A DNA stretch of 64,000 nt, taken from contig NC_133122.1 in the NCBI RefSeq assembly GCF_033568475.1, positions 17,788,206 through 17,852,205 of the forward strand, read 5' to 3'. The DNA is from Henckelia pumila. Its lineage: Eukaryota > Streptophyta > Magnoliopsida > Lamiales > Gesneriaceae. Shown one piece after another: positions 45,182 through 58,687 of the stretch; position 1 is the stretch's first letter, and each line of letters starts with the position of its first letter. A program made the position numbers and the translations under genes. The notes beneath the pieces were generated by a model. It was given only the letters and a program-made list of their open reading frames with translations. It ran no database searches and was not told where the DNA came from.

Positions 45182-46658
45182 TTAACTTATGAGATCAAAT
45201 CCTTGCTCAAGTAAACTCTGAGCCAATTTCTCATTAGCAGCTTGAGAGGGATGGAATCCATCCCAGAAAACATACTCTGTGGCATTTGAGCATGTACCCA
45301 CAGACCTCACATTACACAGAAATGAGGTCTCCAACACACCTGTTCCACAGCACGCCTTTCTTGATTCGAAAAATCCTGGGAAAAAAAATGATAGAATCAT
45401 ACATCATCGTTTAGGAAATGTTTGAATGATAAAGTAACCGAAAACGTAATGTTTTTTAGGCTGTTTAGGATCATGTAAATGCCTACCATTGTCGGTCGGG
45501 TGAAGGATCAAATCCAGCAGAGGATTGTAGATGTCAAAGACAACAAGCTTCAATCCGGGAAGCCTGCTCTTCAAGATCTGAGACGTGGTGTTTAGCTTGC
45601 AGTTAAACGCCACGGCATCTCGGTTAAGCCTTGCCACACACTGGTTCCTTCCAAAACCAAACAAAGTAATTGCTGCAGGCAGACATCCTGTGGGTGGCAG
45701 AGATGTAACTCCTATTCTTCTAGCACCAAGATTGTATAGATTCTGCCCACAAAAGAGTTAATATTGTTCGTGTTAGTTCACGAAAAAGACGACTGGTTGT
45801 CGAAAAATTGTTCTATGAGTGAGTTTGGGACCTCGATGAAGTTAGAGTATGACTCTATGAGTGAGTTTGAGAAGCGGTCAGTGGAGAAGAGCACATTGAG
45901 AAGTGGGTTGATGTAGTAATTCTGAATGAAATCACTCGTCCCCGCGCTTATGAGATGAATCGCCCCGGAGAATATTTCATCGGCTCTAGCCTTTCCTACT
46001 AAGTCCACCACTCTGCCCTGCCACTCCCTGTAATATCCTAGCTGCTGTGTCAAAGTCAAGGCCCGCTGCATGCATATGTACAATTATGTAAAACTGTTAC
46101 ATTACCAACTATTTTGAATCCTGAACATATCGGTTTTGTAACGTTTTCTGATATTTTTTTACGCGAATTGATCGATCTTTAACTTGCAAGTGATGAAGCA
46201 CTTACATATAAGCGTGCAGTACTGTCGTAATAGCCTGAAGCAGCGGAGGCAAAGTTGACACCATTGAGTATATTGTTCCCCCTTCTCGCTTCTTCGCTAA
46301 GGTACGCGGGTGGATATGAACTGAATCCAAGATACTCAGCTGTACATATGTGTTTGTGTGTGTTGAGGATACATGTATATAGTTAAAGTAACTTGCATTA
46401 GAACAAGGACTGAGCAAAATTACCAGTGAAGTCGGTGGCGAGTTTTCCGTTGCTGAACCTTCCGGTTGGTCTGTGTGAAACAAAATCTCTTCCATAAGGA
46501 GGGAAGTTTGCCTTGATCAAGGTCAGCCTATTGTTGTTGTTCCCTACATCAACCACAGAATCTCCAAAGATTAAGAGCGCGGGAACGAGAGGATCCGCAT
46601 TAGCAACCGATAGCAGCACAACAAGAAATGCAACTATTATGTATCTCATGGATCCCAT
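45182..46658 (-). CDS. GDSL esterase/lipase, secreted
   Basis: Five exons on the minus strand: 46658-46424, 46339-46206, 46065-45832, 45742-45487, 45375-45182, giving 350 residues, the usual plant length. A signal peptide spans about residues 1-21. Block I is [15 protein letters not shown] with the catalytic Ser34. Block III reads [12 protein letters not shown], with Ser instead of the classical Asn. Block V is [11 protein letters not shown] with catalytic Asp and His. These serine hydrolases act on esters in the apoplast or cuticle; substrate unknown. Donors of introns 1, 2 and 4 are normal, but the donor of intron 3 is GTCCCA, chosen because family alignment (FIE then [11 protein letters not shown]) requires the join there. 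A second ATG at 46649 is possible. Confidence 0.88.
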
Positions 46659-47906
46659 TTATTTCAAAATCTCTTTAGAATTATGTTGCTTTGTGACTTA
46701 GGAGGAAGAATATATGGAGGGCTCGATTATAAAGGCCGTCACGCCGTGTGTTTAATCTCGTTTTTCAGATTTATATATATAAGAGAATATATGTGTGCTT
46801 GTTGAGTTATTTCTTAAGAAATGGTATTCATTTATATGTCAAGTATGGTGGCGTTAGCCGTGTCCAATTTGCTTCCTATTCATGCCTTCTTACCAATTGA
46901 CCATAAACCATTTCTTGTATATGTATTCACATTTTCCACGCAAAGAGATATACTATAGAAATTATAGAAAGTGAAAAGGAAACAAGTACTTTTACAGAAT
47001 ACATGCCGTCTGAATTAACAAAATATAAACGAAACGATGGGTATTGTGCATGTTTCGTGTTTGTCTCCTTTTGGATGAAGCATTAATGAATAATGATTCG
47101 TTTTTAATTATTGAGATGCCCGTTTCTTGTTTTGAACATGAAATGGAGGAATTCTTGGTTCGTTTCTTTTACTATTTTGGGGGGGTTTGATTTTGCATTG
47201 GGACAAAATATTTGGTTGAAAAGTTGGAGGGGTATTCACGCTTTTAGATTTTGGCGTGCTCAAACACGCTTCTTATAGTGAGATTTGTTACTTTTTCCTC
47301 GAGTATTTTGCACGATTTTATGCAACTATAGTATTTTTAATTATCAATATATAATTTAATAATAAAGTATTTTTGAGAACTATTAGAATTATTATTTTAG
47401 TATGAAAACTTATAAAGAAAAATACCTTTTCTTTTAGGACATGATTTTTGTTGGTTCTATTGACAATAAGCTTGAAACATATGTTATAATAGTTCTGATC
47501 AAATTCGAGTATTCGGCATGCAATGGAAGTTACGATTCAAACTTCAAAGTATATATTAACATATAATTTTCTGAATCATTTTATTGGGACATAGATATAA
47601 CATTACTAACACTCAGATCAACAATCTTCTTCCCATCACAAGAAGTACATTTGTTTGGCAATCATCCAATCCCCTGTAAGCACACTACTTATGACAGAAA
47701 AAAGATCCTGTGCTGCGCGATTTCGGCTGGGTTACACTGGAAAGCGAGATGGCATAACTCTACAAGGATATATATTGACTCCACAGCAGTTTACTGCTAA
47801 ATTCCAGAGGACATGCAAAATGCAAATTCTCACACAGTAGAACCAAGTCTTGATCAAATTGCTGTAAACTTCAAAGAACTTGATATCTAGAAATCCGGCT
47901 CCATCA
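46659..47906. other. Intergenic region between GDSL and threonine deaminase genes
   Basis: The first ~80 bp are the GDSL promoter and leader, with a TATA box at 46727-46734. The rest is AT-rich. The last ~250 bp (47655-47906) are probably the 3' UTR of the threonine deaminase gene. The small plus-strand ORF there (47655-47840) has no family features. Confidence 0.5.
46727..46734 (-). promoter_or_regulatory. TATA box of the GDSL gene
   Basis: Minus-strand TTTATAAT lies about 70 bp upstream of the ATG at 46658. Confidence 0.45.
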
Positions 47907-50900
47907 TCATCTCATTAAGAGCTGGAAGGCTTCGTTAATGGTTTCCACTTCATACTCATAACCGAGACAATTTGCGCGATTCTTGAACTCGTCTATCTCA
48001 TTTTTCGATACTTGGATGCCAACCAACACGTTTGCCCCAGTTTCTCCCTACAGATGCAGTATATGCATATAAACATGGATGGAATGTGAGAGTATGCATA
48101 ACAAAGATAAAACTATCATATTATTCATATGGATTAAATTGATGGTGGCATGTTTTAAAAATCATCACGGTTAATTACCTGTGCTCTGTAATGGAACAAG
48201 CTAATGTTCCAACGCGGGCTTAACATATCCAAGAATTTCATCAAAGCTCCTGGTCTCTCTGGGAAAACGAAACGGCATAGGAGCTCGTTTTCAAGATTTG
48301 ATCGGCCACCCATCTGGAAAAAGTAAAAGCGCACAAATTGAATGCATAACCTAACCAATACATGTTGAACTTGAAGACAAGAAATGGAATATCGGGACTA
48401 TATGCCAAAACGTAGTCTACTTCCTCATCTCCCAAGGGACTAGAAATTTTTTTTAAAACATCCAAGTGAGGGGGCATACATTTTAAAAAAGTAAAAATAA
48501 ACAGATATATCTATAGCAATATTCGAATCCAAAAAATAATCTGCTCTTTCACTTCACATGGTGTATAGCACGCTCCTCCTCTCTGAGAGGCTGCCAATAC
48601 CAAACCATCTGTGTTCCTCATTAGTCCTTTTTTTATTTAAATAACTCTCTTTTTATAATGTGTGCAATATCGAAATGAAGTTGGACCTTGAAGTGATGGA
48701 ACTGAATTGCTCAGGAAATTGCCTAAATAAACAGCCATCGGGTTCAGCCACTCCTACTTTCAGCAGGTTGCAGTTTTACAAAGAATTCATTGAAAGTTTA
48801 ACAAATGTTTCATAAACCAATTCTGATCATGTTATATTCTAAATTTTATATTCTGCTTATTCTAACAGAATCCAACCCCTGCATTGCATTCTTCGAAAGG
48901 CATGGCAGAAATTCGAGTCTGGAAGGCAACTATCCAGCTCTGCTAAGATGTAAATATGTCAGCAAGATGACATACGGACAAGAGTTTCCAGATTGAATTT
49001 GTTCAGGTACAAGCAAAATATTTTTTGGGAAGGTAGTCTACATGAAGAGTGGCAATCTCCCACGACCTTCATTCATCTCATATATGATTGCAAACCTCAA
49101 TAAATAAATGCATATAATCTACCATGTTTAATATCACATGAAATTGCTCAAGCTTTTCAAGTTAACCTTTTTCAATTAGTTCAATAAGAACCAAGTTTCA
49201 TAGTTGTCCCGTCTCAAAGACTAGATTGAACTGAAATCAATGAATAAGCTAGGCTGTATGATTCCATGACTAGCATGAACTTGGTTTCAGGCTTACATAC
49301 AAAATTCAAAAAGTACAAAGAAAAGTCACTTTTTTTCAAGTTATGTCAACTCCCCCATACAGTCTTAAAAAAGGTTATGGGCATTCATCAGATTGATGAA
49401 ACAAAGTGTTCACAAGCTCAATTAAATTTTGGAAAGAATTAAAATGGGCCTAACCAAATGCCGCAAATGATCTTTGACCAAGTCATTTTCTGTAAGATTA
49501 ATGGTCAGTAGTTGAGCTGATTTCATTCTTCCTATCATTGCATCCAGTTCCAATTTCGTGTGAAGCCCGACACTGAAGGAAAGAAAAAGAAAAGATAACT
49601 CGAAGTGATTTTGAATACAAAAGCACTTGGTTTAAAGAACGCTTTATTAAGAATAGTTATTTGAAGTGGTTTTTTCCTTAAAAAGTTAGATGCAGATTAT
49701 GTATGAAGTTAAAATACAGAACGAGTTTTCTCAGTATATTTCTGATAAAGAAGTTGAAGCAAACGCACTAAAAATTACATTTTTTAGCTTCATGATTTTG
49801 GATTTTTAAAGTAAAACACCAACCAAATATCACTTTTTAAAGAATTTCTCCATAAAAATACTTAAGTGCCAAAAAAGTACTTTCAACTTAAAATAGCTTC
49901 TCTGTCTAACGCTTAATTGTGAATTCTTTACCTTTTACTTTATCCTTTCTGTAATATGATGGAAATATGTGAAATGTATCTCTTACCTATACAATACGAG
50001 AGCATTTTCTTTCTCTGAATTATATCTGTATTTGAATTCGGTAATATTCATTGGTCCAACCTGCAAACAGACAATTGAAGCATGTAAACTTGGATGCATT
50101 TTCTAAGATGGTGGGAAATAACAGGCTTGGATGGATCAGAAAACCCACGAGCTCACAGAATCGCTTAAAGCTCCCAAGTTCCTCAGGCATGTAAGTGGCA
50201 AGTACGGCTTCCCGGCGTCTACCAACGTCCGCAAGTTCGGTTACCAATCTCAGTCGATCAAAATTCATGTTAGCTCCACTAGTTACCGCGACAACATTTG
50301 CTCCCTTAATTCCGTAGTATTTGCAGTAAGCTTCGGCCCCAGCTAAAGAAAGAGCACCGGCTGGTTCTAAAATACTCCTTTTCTCCTCAAACATGTCCTG
50401 TCATAAGGAAAAATCAAATACGAGACAGATACATAACATCTAAAGGACGGGAAAAATTCACTTGTGACGATTCCTATAACATTTCCTGTTACATTGACAG
50501 TTAATTCCACTTGTTACGTTTCAATTGGTGTGACAGTTTTTTAAACATGTAGATTCTCACACGTGCCAATCAATGATTGGTGTACATAGAATGTTACATC
50601 ACTTTGTCACAGAAGATTTTTTTCCCTAAAGGACATCAACCTCAAAAGATTCCATGATTTTTGGCTGGAAGAAACCCGGATAACAAGAGTAAACTTAGAA
50701 CATGACTATGTAATAACAGAAGCAGTCTCTGAGATTGCATCAAGAAGAATGAAAAAGATGAATCCAAACAGCTAAAATGGAAGTTAACCTTTATTGATGC
50801 ACAAATCGCGTCCCGGCTAACAAGAACTACCCCATCTATCAGTTCCCTACAAAGGTTGAACGTCTCTTTGCCAACCTCTTTGACTGCTACACCATCAGCA

Positions 50901-52294
50901 AAACCTCCAGCTTGGTCCAACATTACTCGCCGGCCATTGTGCAGAGATAATGCCATCGCATTCGCATCAAATGGCTCCACTCCAATAATTTTTACTTCAG
51001 GGGAGACCCTTTTCACGTAGGCAGCAATACCAGCAATAAGGCCCCCGCCACCGACTGGCACAAATATCGCTTCTAGAGGCTCTTTCATTTGCCGAATGAT
51101 CTCCATTCCAACTGTTCCCTGCCCTACGATCACATCTGGGTGATCAAAAGGTGGAATGAATGTACAACCCTCCTCTTCAGCTCGTTTTTTGGCATAAGCT
51201 TGAGTTTCATCATAAGAATCCCCTACAAGTACAACAGTGGCACCCAGTCCTTTGACCGATTTCCACTATCAATAAGAAGGTTTAAATAATAGTGCTGTTA
51301 TACCAATCAGGAAAAACATTCGAAAACAAAAATCAACAATTAAACAAATCAAATCAGCAAAACCTTAATCTCTGGTGTGGTAACGGGCATAGCAATGACT
51401 GCATTGCAGCCCAGTTTCCGAGCGGATAATGCCACACCTTGTGCATGATTTCCGGCAGATGAACATATTACACCTTGCTCGAGTTGCTCCTTCGAAAGCT
51501 TTGCCATCATATTATAAGCACCCCGAAGCTTGAATGAAAAAACCTGCCAAGTATAATATCAACATTCACATTCCAAGATCTCCTAACACAGTACTGCACC
51601 ATAAAGCTAAGAGCTTTTCAACTTTTCTTTTTCCTCAATCAAAAGCTCCGTCAAAACAAAGCACACTAGGAAAACTCAACCAGTGCAAAGCTCCAAAATT
51701 TTAAATCCTTAGCAGTCTACAATTTCTTGCATGCAAATATGGGGGTTATTTTTTTCGTATTTGTATTCAATAACATACTGGCAGAAAGATGCCACACACA
51801 AATAATGTAATATGAGCATAAAATTGGGGACATACAGGCTGAAGATCCTCTCTCTTGAGCCAGATATTGACCCCCCACCTATCCGAGAGCTTGGTGGCCA
51901 GCTGCAATGGTGATTCGTACGCCACGTCATACACCTTAGACGACAGTATATTCGTCAGATATTCCATTGCGTTCAAGCTACCGTTACTCGCCGCACCGTT
52001 GCCCGAGTGATTCCGATTCCGTATCAAATACCCGCTCTCGCACTGCAGAGAACTCGGAGAAACTCTTTCCAGAGAAGGCCCCACAGTGTCCGAAGGCGGG
52101 GACTGTGGAGAAATCCTGGGCAGTGGAATCTCGAGGGCCGGTAAAACTTCCGCCGCCGACTTCGACAGCGTGGCATGGATCAACGGCTTTATGCATGTGC
52201 TCTTTACGGCGGCGGAGGGCTTTCTGACGGTGAATTCTGCAGCAAAAAGTGGGGTTTGCGCATGGGCCGACAACCGGAGAGCTTCCATTTTCAT
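47907..52294 (-). CDS. Threonine deaminase (threonine dehydratase), biosynthetic, plastidial
   Basis: Eight exons on the minus strand: 52294-51836, 51543-51364, 51265-50789, 50397-50149, 50060-49987, 49572-49455, 48313-48179, 48047-47907. They join in phase to 610 residues, close to other plant enzymes. The reaction is L-threonine to 2-oxobutanoate and ammonia, the first committed step to isoleucine, in the chloroplast stroma with PLP. Residues 1 to about 95 are Ser/Ala/Pro-rich and fit a transit peptide. The catalytic domain starts near [20 protein letters not shown]. The PLP lysine is Lys158 in [11 protein letters not shown]; the phosphate-binding glycine loop is VGGGGLIAG at about 284-292. 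The C-terminal part (about 430-610; [15 protein letters not shown], then the end QLLMR) is the two ACT-like regulatory domains for isoleucine inhibition. An alternative start two codons downstream is at 52288. Intron 6 is about 1.1 kb and has no features. Confidence 0.95.
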
Positions 52295-52362
52295 TTGGGG
52301 GGTTTCTCTCCGCCGCCGCAGAGAGGAGAAAAGCGAGGTAGAAAGCGAGGCCGCGGCCAGAA

Positions 52363-52370
52363 AATTTATA
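52363..52370 (-). promoter_or_regulatory. TATA box of the threonine deaminase gene
   Basis: Minus-strand TATAAATT lies about 70 bp upstream of the start codon. Confidence 0.5.
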
Positions 52371-52440
52371 CTCGGATTTCAACGTTACCTGCAGTGTACG
52401 AAACTAAAGCGAAAGTGGCTAACAGCGAATAAAAGATTGA

Positions 52441-52446
52441 CACGTG
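52441..52446. promoter_or_regulatory. G-box upstream of threonine deaminase
   Basis: A palindromic CACGTG hexamer about 150 bp upstream of the ATG. G-boxes bind bZIP/bHLH factors; that this one is used is inference. Confidence 0.35.
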
Positions 52447-52940
52447 TGTATAGTGGAGGGCAGTGATAATGTCCCATTTGTGAATTCCGGGTAATTATAT
52501 CATTAAAGCCACCTGCATGGAACGCTACTCCTTTTTAACCAACGTGCGCAACATATACTAGTATAATGAAAAAGTAAAAAAGTAAAAAAGGGTACTTTTA
52601 TATTTCATTTCAAATTTCGAGAAAGCATTTGAGACCAGACAACATTAACATTTTTAAAAATCTGTCGTGGGAAGAATTATAACTTTCCCCATGTTAGCTA
52701 ACTTCCCCCAGGTAAATATAACTTCATTTTCCCATTTCTTTTACATGTTGAATAATTTTTCCCGTGTTTGTTCGTTTTTAATTAGTTATTTTTTTAATCA
52801 TATTTTTTATCGTACAGTTCATTTCAGTATAAAATATATAAATATTTTGAAAAAGATCCGGTATGAAATCATGTTGTGATCATTATTGTACATGTGCAAC
52901 CATGGACAAATCTATGAGCACATCCCATATTTTTTTGGGT

Positions 52941-52972
<32 letters not shown>

Positions 52973-53492
52973 CAAAAATAATTAATAGTATAATAAATTT
53001 TAAATCTTGTATGCTTATTGTTTAATTTTTTTCTATAAAATCTAGCTTATGATTTCGGCTTCTCAAGTATTAAATACAGATATAAATGAAATATTTTTTT
53101 TTGTTTCAGATTAATTTTTAAAATTATAATAGTTATGTGATATGAATATATTAAAAAGTGATATTTTTTATGATTTGAGAGAAAAATATATTACTTGAAT
53201 AATTAAATTATTTATTGTTGCATTAAAATAATTTGTAGTGGTTAAAAAAATGAAAATTTTGAGATTTATTTATTGTTGTATTACTCTAAATTCATGAAAT
53301 TTTCAAATGAGTTTCAAAATATATTATAAATAAATATATTATGTTTTCTTATAAGAATATATAATTTATTAAATTAAGTTCAAGCTTATCCTAATTCTAA
53401 TTCCTGGATCCGTCTCTGCGTGCAACGCGTGTGCATCATTTATTAGTGTTTATTTAAATTTAAATAGTCTTTTCGGAGTCTTTTGCAGTCTC

Positions 53493-54048
53493 TGAGTGGA
53501 TCCAGGAATTTTGTCGAGGGAGGGTAAAGAACCAAGGATAAAAAATAGTGCATCTGTTTCAATTATATAACCTTATTTTTTTAAAACTCACAAATTAAGA
53601 AAAATCATTGAAAAATTAAATTTACACACAAAATTCATATTTTATCCCTACTTGATTCATTCAAAAATAGTTACACTTTTTTTAAAACTTATTTAATAGG
53701 AGTATATTAGTAAAATGGTAGAAACAATATTACTAAATATATTATATAAGCCTATATATTTGAGAAAAATTAAAAAAACGTGACCTATATAATCGAGACA
53801 CAAACAAACTAAGAAATATATCATTTTTAATACACGTAATTGAAATATCATTCATATATTCATCTATTATTGGATTATGAAGACAATTCTTAAATGACAC
53901 ATGTAGTGATAAACTTTGACTTTTAGATCATTGGTTTAATTTTATGTGTATAATTTTAATTTTAAAATATAAAAACATATTAATACTTTGATATCAAAAC
54001 TCAAAGAAACACATGATCTACCCCTTGCCCTTAATAGATCCGCCCATG
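53493..54048. mobile_element. Degenerate hAT-like non-autonomous element
   Basis: The left end TGAGTGGATCCAGGAATTTTG and right end TAGATCCGCCCATG resemble the GGCGGATCCAGG termini of plant hAT elements. The flanks GCAGTCTC (53485-53492) and GCAGTCGA (54049-54056) match at 6 of 8 positions, as expected for an old 8-bp target duplication. The interior (53580-53830) is related to 35600-35840. Confidence 0.4.
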
Positions 54049-56063
54049 GCAGTCGATCAACTATTCTATTGCTTTTATTATGACGATGTTGTTTGATGGT
54101 AATAACTATAGCTGGTGTAGTTCGGTTGAATCTAATTACAAGTTCTTAAATACATAAATTAAGTTGTGGTAAATTTGGGTTGGTGAAAAAAAGAAAAGAA
54201 AAAAAAAGTACCAAACAAAGGTTTCGTTTCTGTTTAGATAATCACACACATAATTTTTATAAAAAAGGTTTTTTTTAAGTTGTATAAAAAGTTTTATAAA
54301 TGAAAGTTTGGACAAATATTTTTTTAAAAAAAATCGATCATATAGTTAAAATAATTAAAAAGGTGTTTCAAAAACTATTAGATAAAAATATTTTAATTTT
54401 TGTTTAATCAGTGTTTTTTTAATTCTAAAACATTAAAAAAAAAAAACAAATCTCAATTATTTTTTCCAAACTATATTTGGAAAAACATTTATCATATTTT
54501 TAAATGATTCAATCCCTCAATAGAAACGTGATAATATATTGAGATGGTCCTATTAATAAATTTACTAATTAAACATTATATGTGTTTGTGTCTCTATACA
54601 TATAATCCAATCATGCAATAACTTTACCAACCAAACATAATGCACTAGTTTGATATTAGTCTACGTACTATTGTTTGCATATTTTTGTTAAAAATGCTTT
54701 CTAGCAGCAACAGCCAACCTGGTAGGAGGCTAGGAGCAGCCAGAGCATGTTCAGTGCCGGATCTAATTAATGATGTTAGATTGTTGAAAATTATCGAAAT
54801 CTTATTTGAGAATTACATCAATAAAATCATATGACTGACATAGTTGATTATTTTACTTTGAATAAATTATTTTGACAAAATATTTAAATTGTTTTCTCTG
54901 GTTTTTAAATTAATTTTGTAAATATATATTTGACTTTCTAATCATTGCAAAATGACTCATATTTTTTGTTTCGCTTGCATCTTTTTTAAAAATTTTTTTC
55001 TCAGGATTATTGGAGTCAAGACCACCCCTGATAACAGGAGAATTAATTAAGAGAGACTTAAAAAATTCTTTTATAAAAACTAGAATTTATGGATTTTTGG
55101 TTTTTCTTTTTACTTCTATTAAGAAAAATAAATAAATAAAAACATTTTTAACATTTATCTAAACGTCAAAACTGATTCTGTGTTTTTTTTAATAAAAGCA
55201 ATTAAAAAGTGCAAGCTTATTTAATTATTTTTTTAAGTTATAACTTCTATATCTAAGTTGACCCTAAGACTTGAACGATAACATATAATTTGAGATTACG
55301 AATGAGCATGTTGGAGAAAGATATATAATATCCAGATAATAAAAATATGATAAAAAGATATTAAAATAACCTTGCTTCACTTATGCTAAAAAAATTATTT
55401 AACTTTTTTTCTGAAAAAAAAAAAGGCAGAAGAAGTGATTTTAAAGAAAAAATAATTTACGCGTTCGATACAGTTGTGAGTGACGCGAACTCAATCTCTG
55501 TATTTGGTCAGCAGAATATTTATGATGAAAGAAAAAATCGTTTCAGTGGTCCTTTATTGAATTATTTTTCTGTCATTTTCTAAATTTTGCAATTTAAATT
55601 GGAAACGAAAAAAATACCCCACGAGGTATTATATTTATTTCGATTATAACTGTGTATGCTATTATTAAGTGGTCGCTTTCATTTAATTTAATTTTTAAAA
55701 AATAAAAATGCAAAATTTGACCTTTTTTTTCTTGAAATAAAATTTTGACCATTTTGTGCAAGAAATTTAACCACAGTGTGGCAATTAATTCTGGTTGGTT
55801 ATATATAATTAATAATCTGTTGGTGATGCAGGTATGTACCGGACAGTTCAATAGTATTCTAGATATGTATGAATTCAATGCGGATTTTGTAAGATTTATA
55901 ATTCAACTAGCTACTTGCATCTCGTCATTTAATATATATGAGCCACCCGTTTTTGACAAATTAATTCAACAATAAAATACAATCATAAAAGTAAATTTAT
56001 AAATAGTTAAATACTGCTACAAGAGTAGGGAAGTAGCGAAGATGTTTAAATATGGATAGAGCT

Positions 56064-56410
56064 ATTAAAACGGGTCGATGAAATGAGTCAATCTGCAACC
56101 TATCAAAATCGTCAGTTGTCGGGGTGGGACGGAACGGGACGGGACGCGTCGGCCCACCATTTAGGCTGGTTGGAAAATTATCAACTCAATATATCTATTT
56201 GGCAGTGCGGGACGGGCCAACTCGTCAATTTTTAGTTACATTTAGAGAGTTGTGACGGGTTGGCCCGCAACCCATTACAACCCATCACTTGGGGGCGGGA
56301 CGGGGATGCCCACTATTTAGGTGGGTCGGAAATTTATCCATCCAACCCGTCTATATAGCGGGGCGGTTCCACTCAGCAGGTTCAACCACTTTGACAGCTC
56401 GACACTAAAA
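56064..56410. repeat. GC-rich repeat block, related to the hAT-like element at 23374-23728
   Basis: GGGACGGG, GGCCCACCATTTAG and GGGTTGGCCCGCAACCC units recur here in opposite sense to the CCCGCC block at 23374-23728. It contrasts strongly with the AT-rich flanks. No terminal repeats or target duplication could be fixed. Confidence 0.4.
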
Positions 56411-57130
56411 ATATCAGTTTTTGTGAGACGGATCAATCAAGGGTGGTTCAGTTTATGGCTATGTTGTGCAATATTTTTTTTGAGAGTAAAAGTACAAGAT
56501 TACAAGTAATCAATTACAATAATGTTGTGCAATATTGGTACGTATAGTCTAAATTTTATTTTTCTCTTAAAAAAATTAATTAATTTTGACATAAAATAAA
56601 GAGAATTTTGAGAGGAAAAAGAGAAAAGAAAGATGATCAAGATGAAAATTACTAATAAGCTCATATTATCAGAGTTATATTACAAATTATATAGAAGTAG
56701 AAGGGGAAATATATGTTGGTGTCATTGGCACATCAAAGTGATTATCATAAGATGCTCAAGTAATATATTATGATAACAATAATAATAAAAATAATAATAA
56801 ATATTTCCTATTAATTAATTAGAAATGTTGCACTGGGAAAAAAAGATATTATGCACAACAGTACAACACCCACAAGAATCAACCACTATTGAAAAACTAC
56901 TTTTACAATTGATTTTTTCCCCTCAAGAAAAATATGCTATTATTCGGTACATGGATGGGTACAAATAACCAACTTACGTATCTAACTTGGTCTTTCTTCA
57001 TTAGTCACAATAATCACGGTTTATAATTATTTTTGTTCCCAAACTCTTATTTAATACCTTCGGTAAAGTCAAAGCGGCAGCTCAATAAATGAAGAATAGG
57101 TCTCCTATGAGCCAATAAATAAGATGTTTG

Positions 57131-57393
57131 GCTCATAAAATTGACTCTTGAAACCATGTCATAAGAGTTTTTGTGATAAATGAAATAATTTGGTCTATAC
57201 CGAGAAAATAAAAGCAACACAAAATTATTTACGTCAAAAAGAGTGCCGGAGTGGAGTTTATGCTCAGAAAATTGACTCATGAGACCATGTCACAAAAGTT
57301 TTTGTAATAAATGAAATAGTTTTGGTCCATACCGAGAAAAAGAAAAGCAACACAAAATTATTTATGTCAAAAAGAGTAGCGGAGTGGAGTTTA
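57131..57393. repeat. 131-bp tandem duplication
   Basis: Units 57131-57261 and 57262-57393 share the order AAAATTGACTC, ATAAATGAAATA, ATACCGAGAAAA, AGCAACACAAAATTATTTA and GGAGTGGAGTTTATGCT, with about ten differences. Confidence 0.8.
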
Positions 57394-57637
57394 TGCTAGC
57401 TAGTAGAAATGTACGTAATATCATAATGTTTAATCTAAGGATTCAAAATTGATTTAAATATGCGGAATTCATATAGACCCAGCTCAGATAGCCATATTAA
57501 AATTAGACTACTTTTACGTTAGCATCTCGTTAACTAAATGACGGTTATGAAATTAGATTGTGGATAAAATTAATTTTTTTTTGGTGGCAAGTTGAGCCCA
57601 TATGAAAATCGACTCTAAATGCCTAAATTTTATATAT

Positions 57638-57767
57638 TGTTGGTGTTTTAGTTTGTGTCCCATATCGGTTGACTTAAATAATCTGGGAGCCCTTTATATA
57701 GATAAGGGCAATCCTCACCTCTTGAGCTAGCTTTTGAGGTGAGTTAGGTTCAAGTCAATTTCTAACA
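57638..57767 (-). mobile_element. Possible solo LTR of a small (TRIM-like) retroelement
   Basis: 130 bp bounded by TGTTGG...CTAACA, so TG...CA on both strands. Minus-strand reading has a TATA box (CTATATAAAGGGC) and a GAGGTGAGGATTGCCCTTA segment, a motif that I recall as recurrent in plant genomes. The flanks (TATAT, TATTA) do not form a perfect duplication. It could also be another short repeat family. Confidence 0.4.
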
Positions 57768-58687
57768 TATTATAAGAACATTTTTTCAAGTGTGTATATC
57801 CCTAATATTATTTAACTACATTCGCCAAATATTTATGTACTCGGGATTTGCCTTATTATTGGTCGAATAGAGTCGTAGTAGAGATGAGTCCGACGTTGGT
57901 CACAATGTCGATTTGATATAGGATATAGGACGATGGATAATCAATTTGGGTACTTTTTGGTACAATAAATGAAAATTATATGAACCATAATTTTTTACTT
58001 ATGGCGTGTTTGTCTCATTTTTTTGTTAACTTAATTCATCTTGTGGCTCATGATGCTATTGCATATGAGTTTGATAAGGTATCAGTCCTAGCTCCTATAA
58101 CGAAGACATAATTGACTTGATAAATTTTGGCATACCGTACCAAAATTTTTTCGATATACAGACATTTTTTCAATATACCGAATTTTTTTTTGGTATCTAT
58201 ATGGTCTCAATATGGATTTTTTTATACCAAAGTTTCGAAATTTTACTATCGGTATTGGTATGAATTTTTTTCATACCAATATTTATAGTAAGGTATACCG
58301 AAAAGCCACCCCTATCACATGAGTGCAATTTTACTAATATAACCCTTTTCTCCACATTGCAATCGACAAAGATATTTAAAACAATATACAATAGTAAATA
58401 TAATAATCTTACAAAATTAATGTAAAAAAAAAATTTAATCATACAAAATTAAAAATACACAAAACAATATATTAGTCATATCTATATATTACTAATCCAT
58501 ATTTTATCACATTTGTACACATCTACCATTCATCTCATCCATACGATATCTTGTTGCATTGTTTATGCCACGTAGAACTCTGCCTATTTTGTTCAAAGAG
58601 AATGAAGTTGGTCTAACCAATTCCTATTTGGATAATTGCTTGGCTAATGCTAATATGAGTTAGAGGGCACTAAAATTTCACGGTCCA

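Noticed and set aside
47655-47840. 61-residue plus-strand ORF
   Set aside because: It lies where the 3' UTR of the threonine deaminase gene is expected and has no motifs or GC signal.
54763-55030. Possible hAT element (CAGTGCCGGATCTA ... CAAGACCACCCCTG)
   Set aside because: The ends are weak inverted repeats and the flanks (AGCATGTT, ATAACAGG) do not match.
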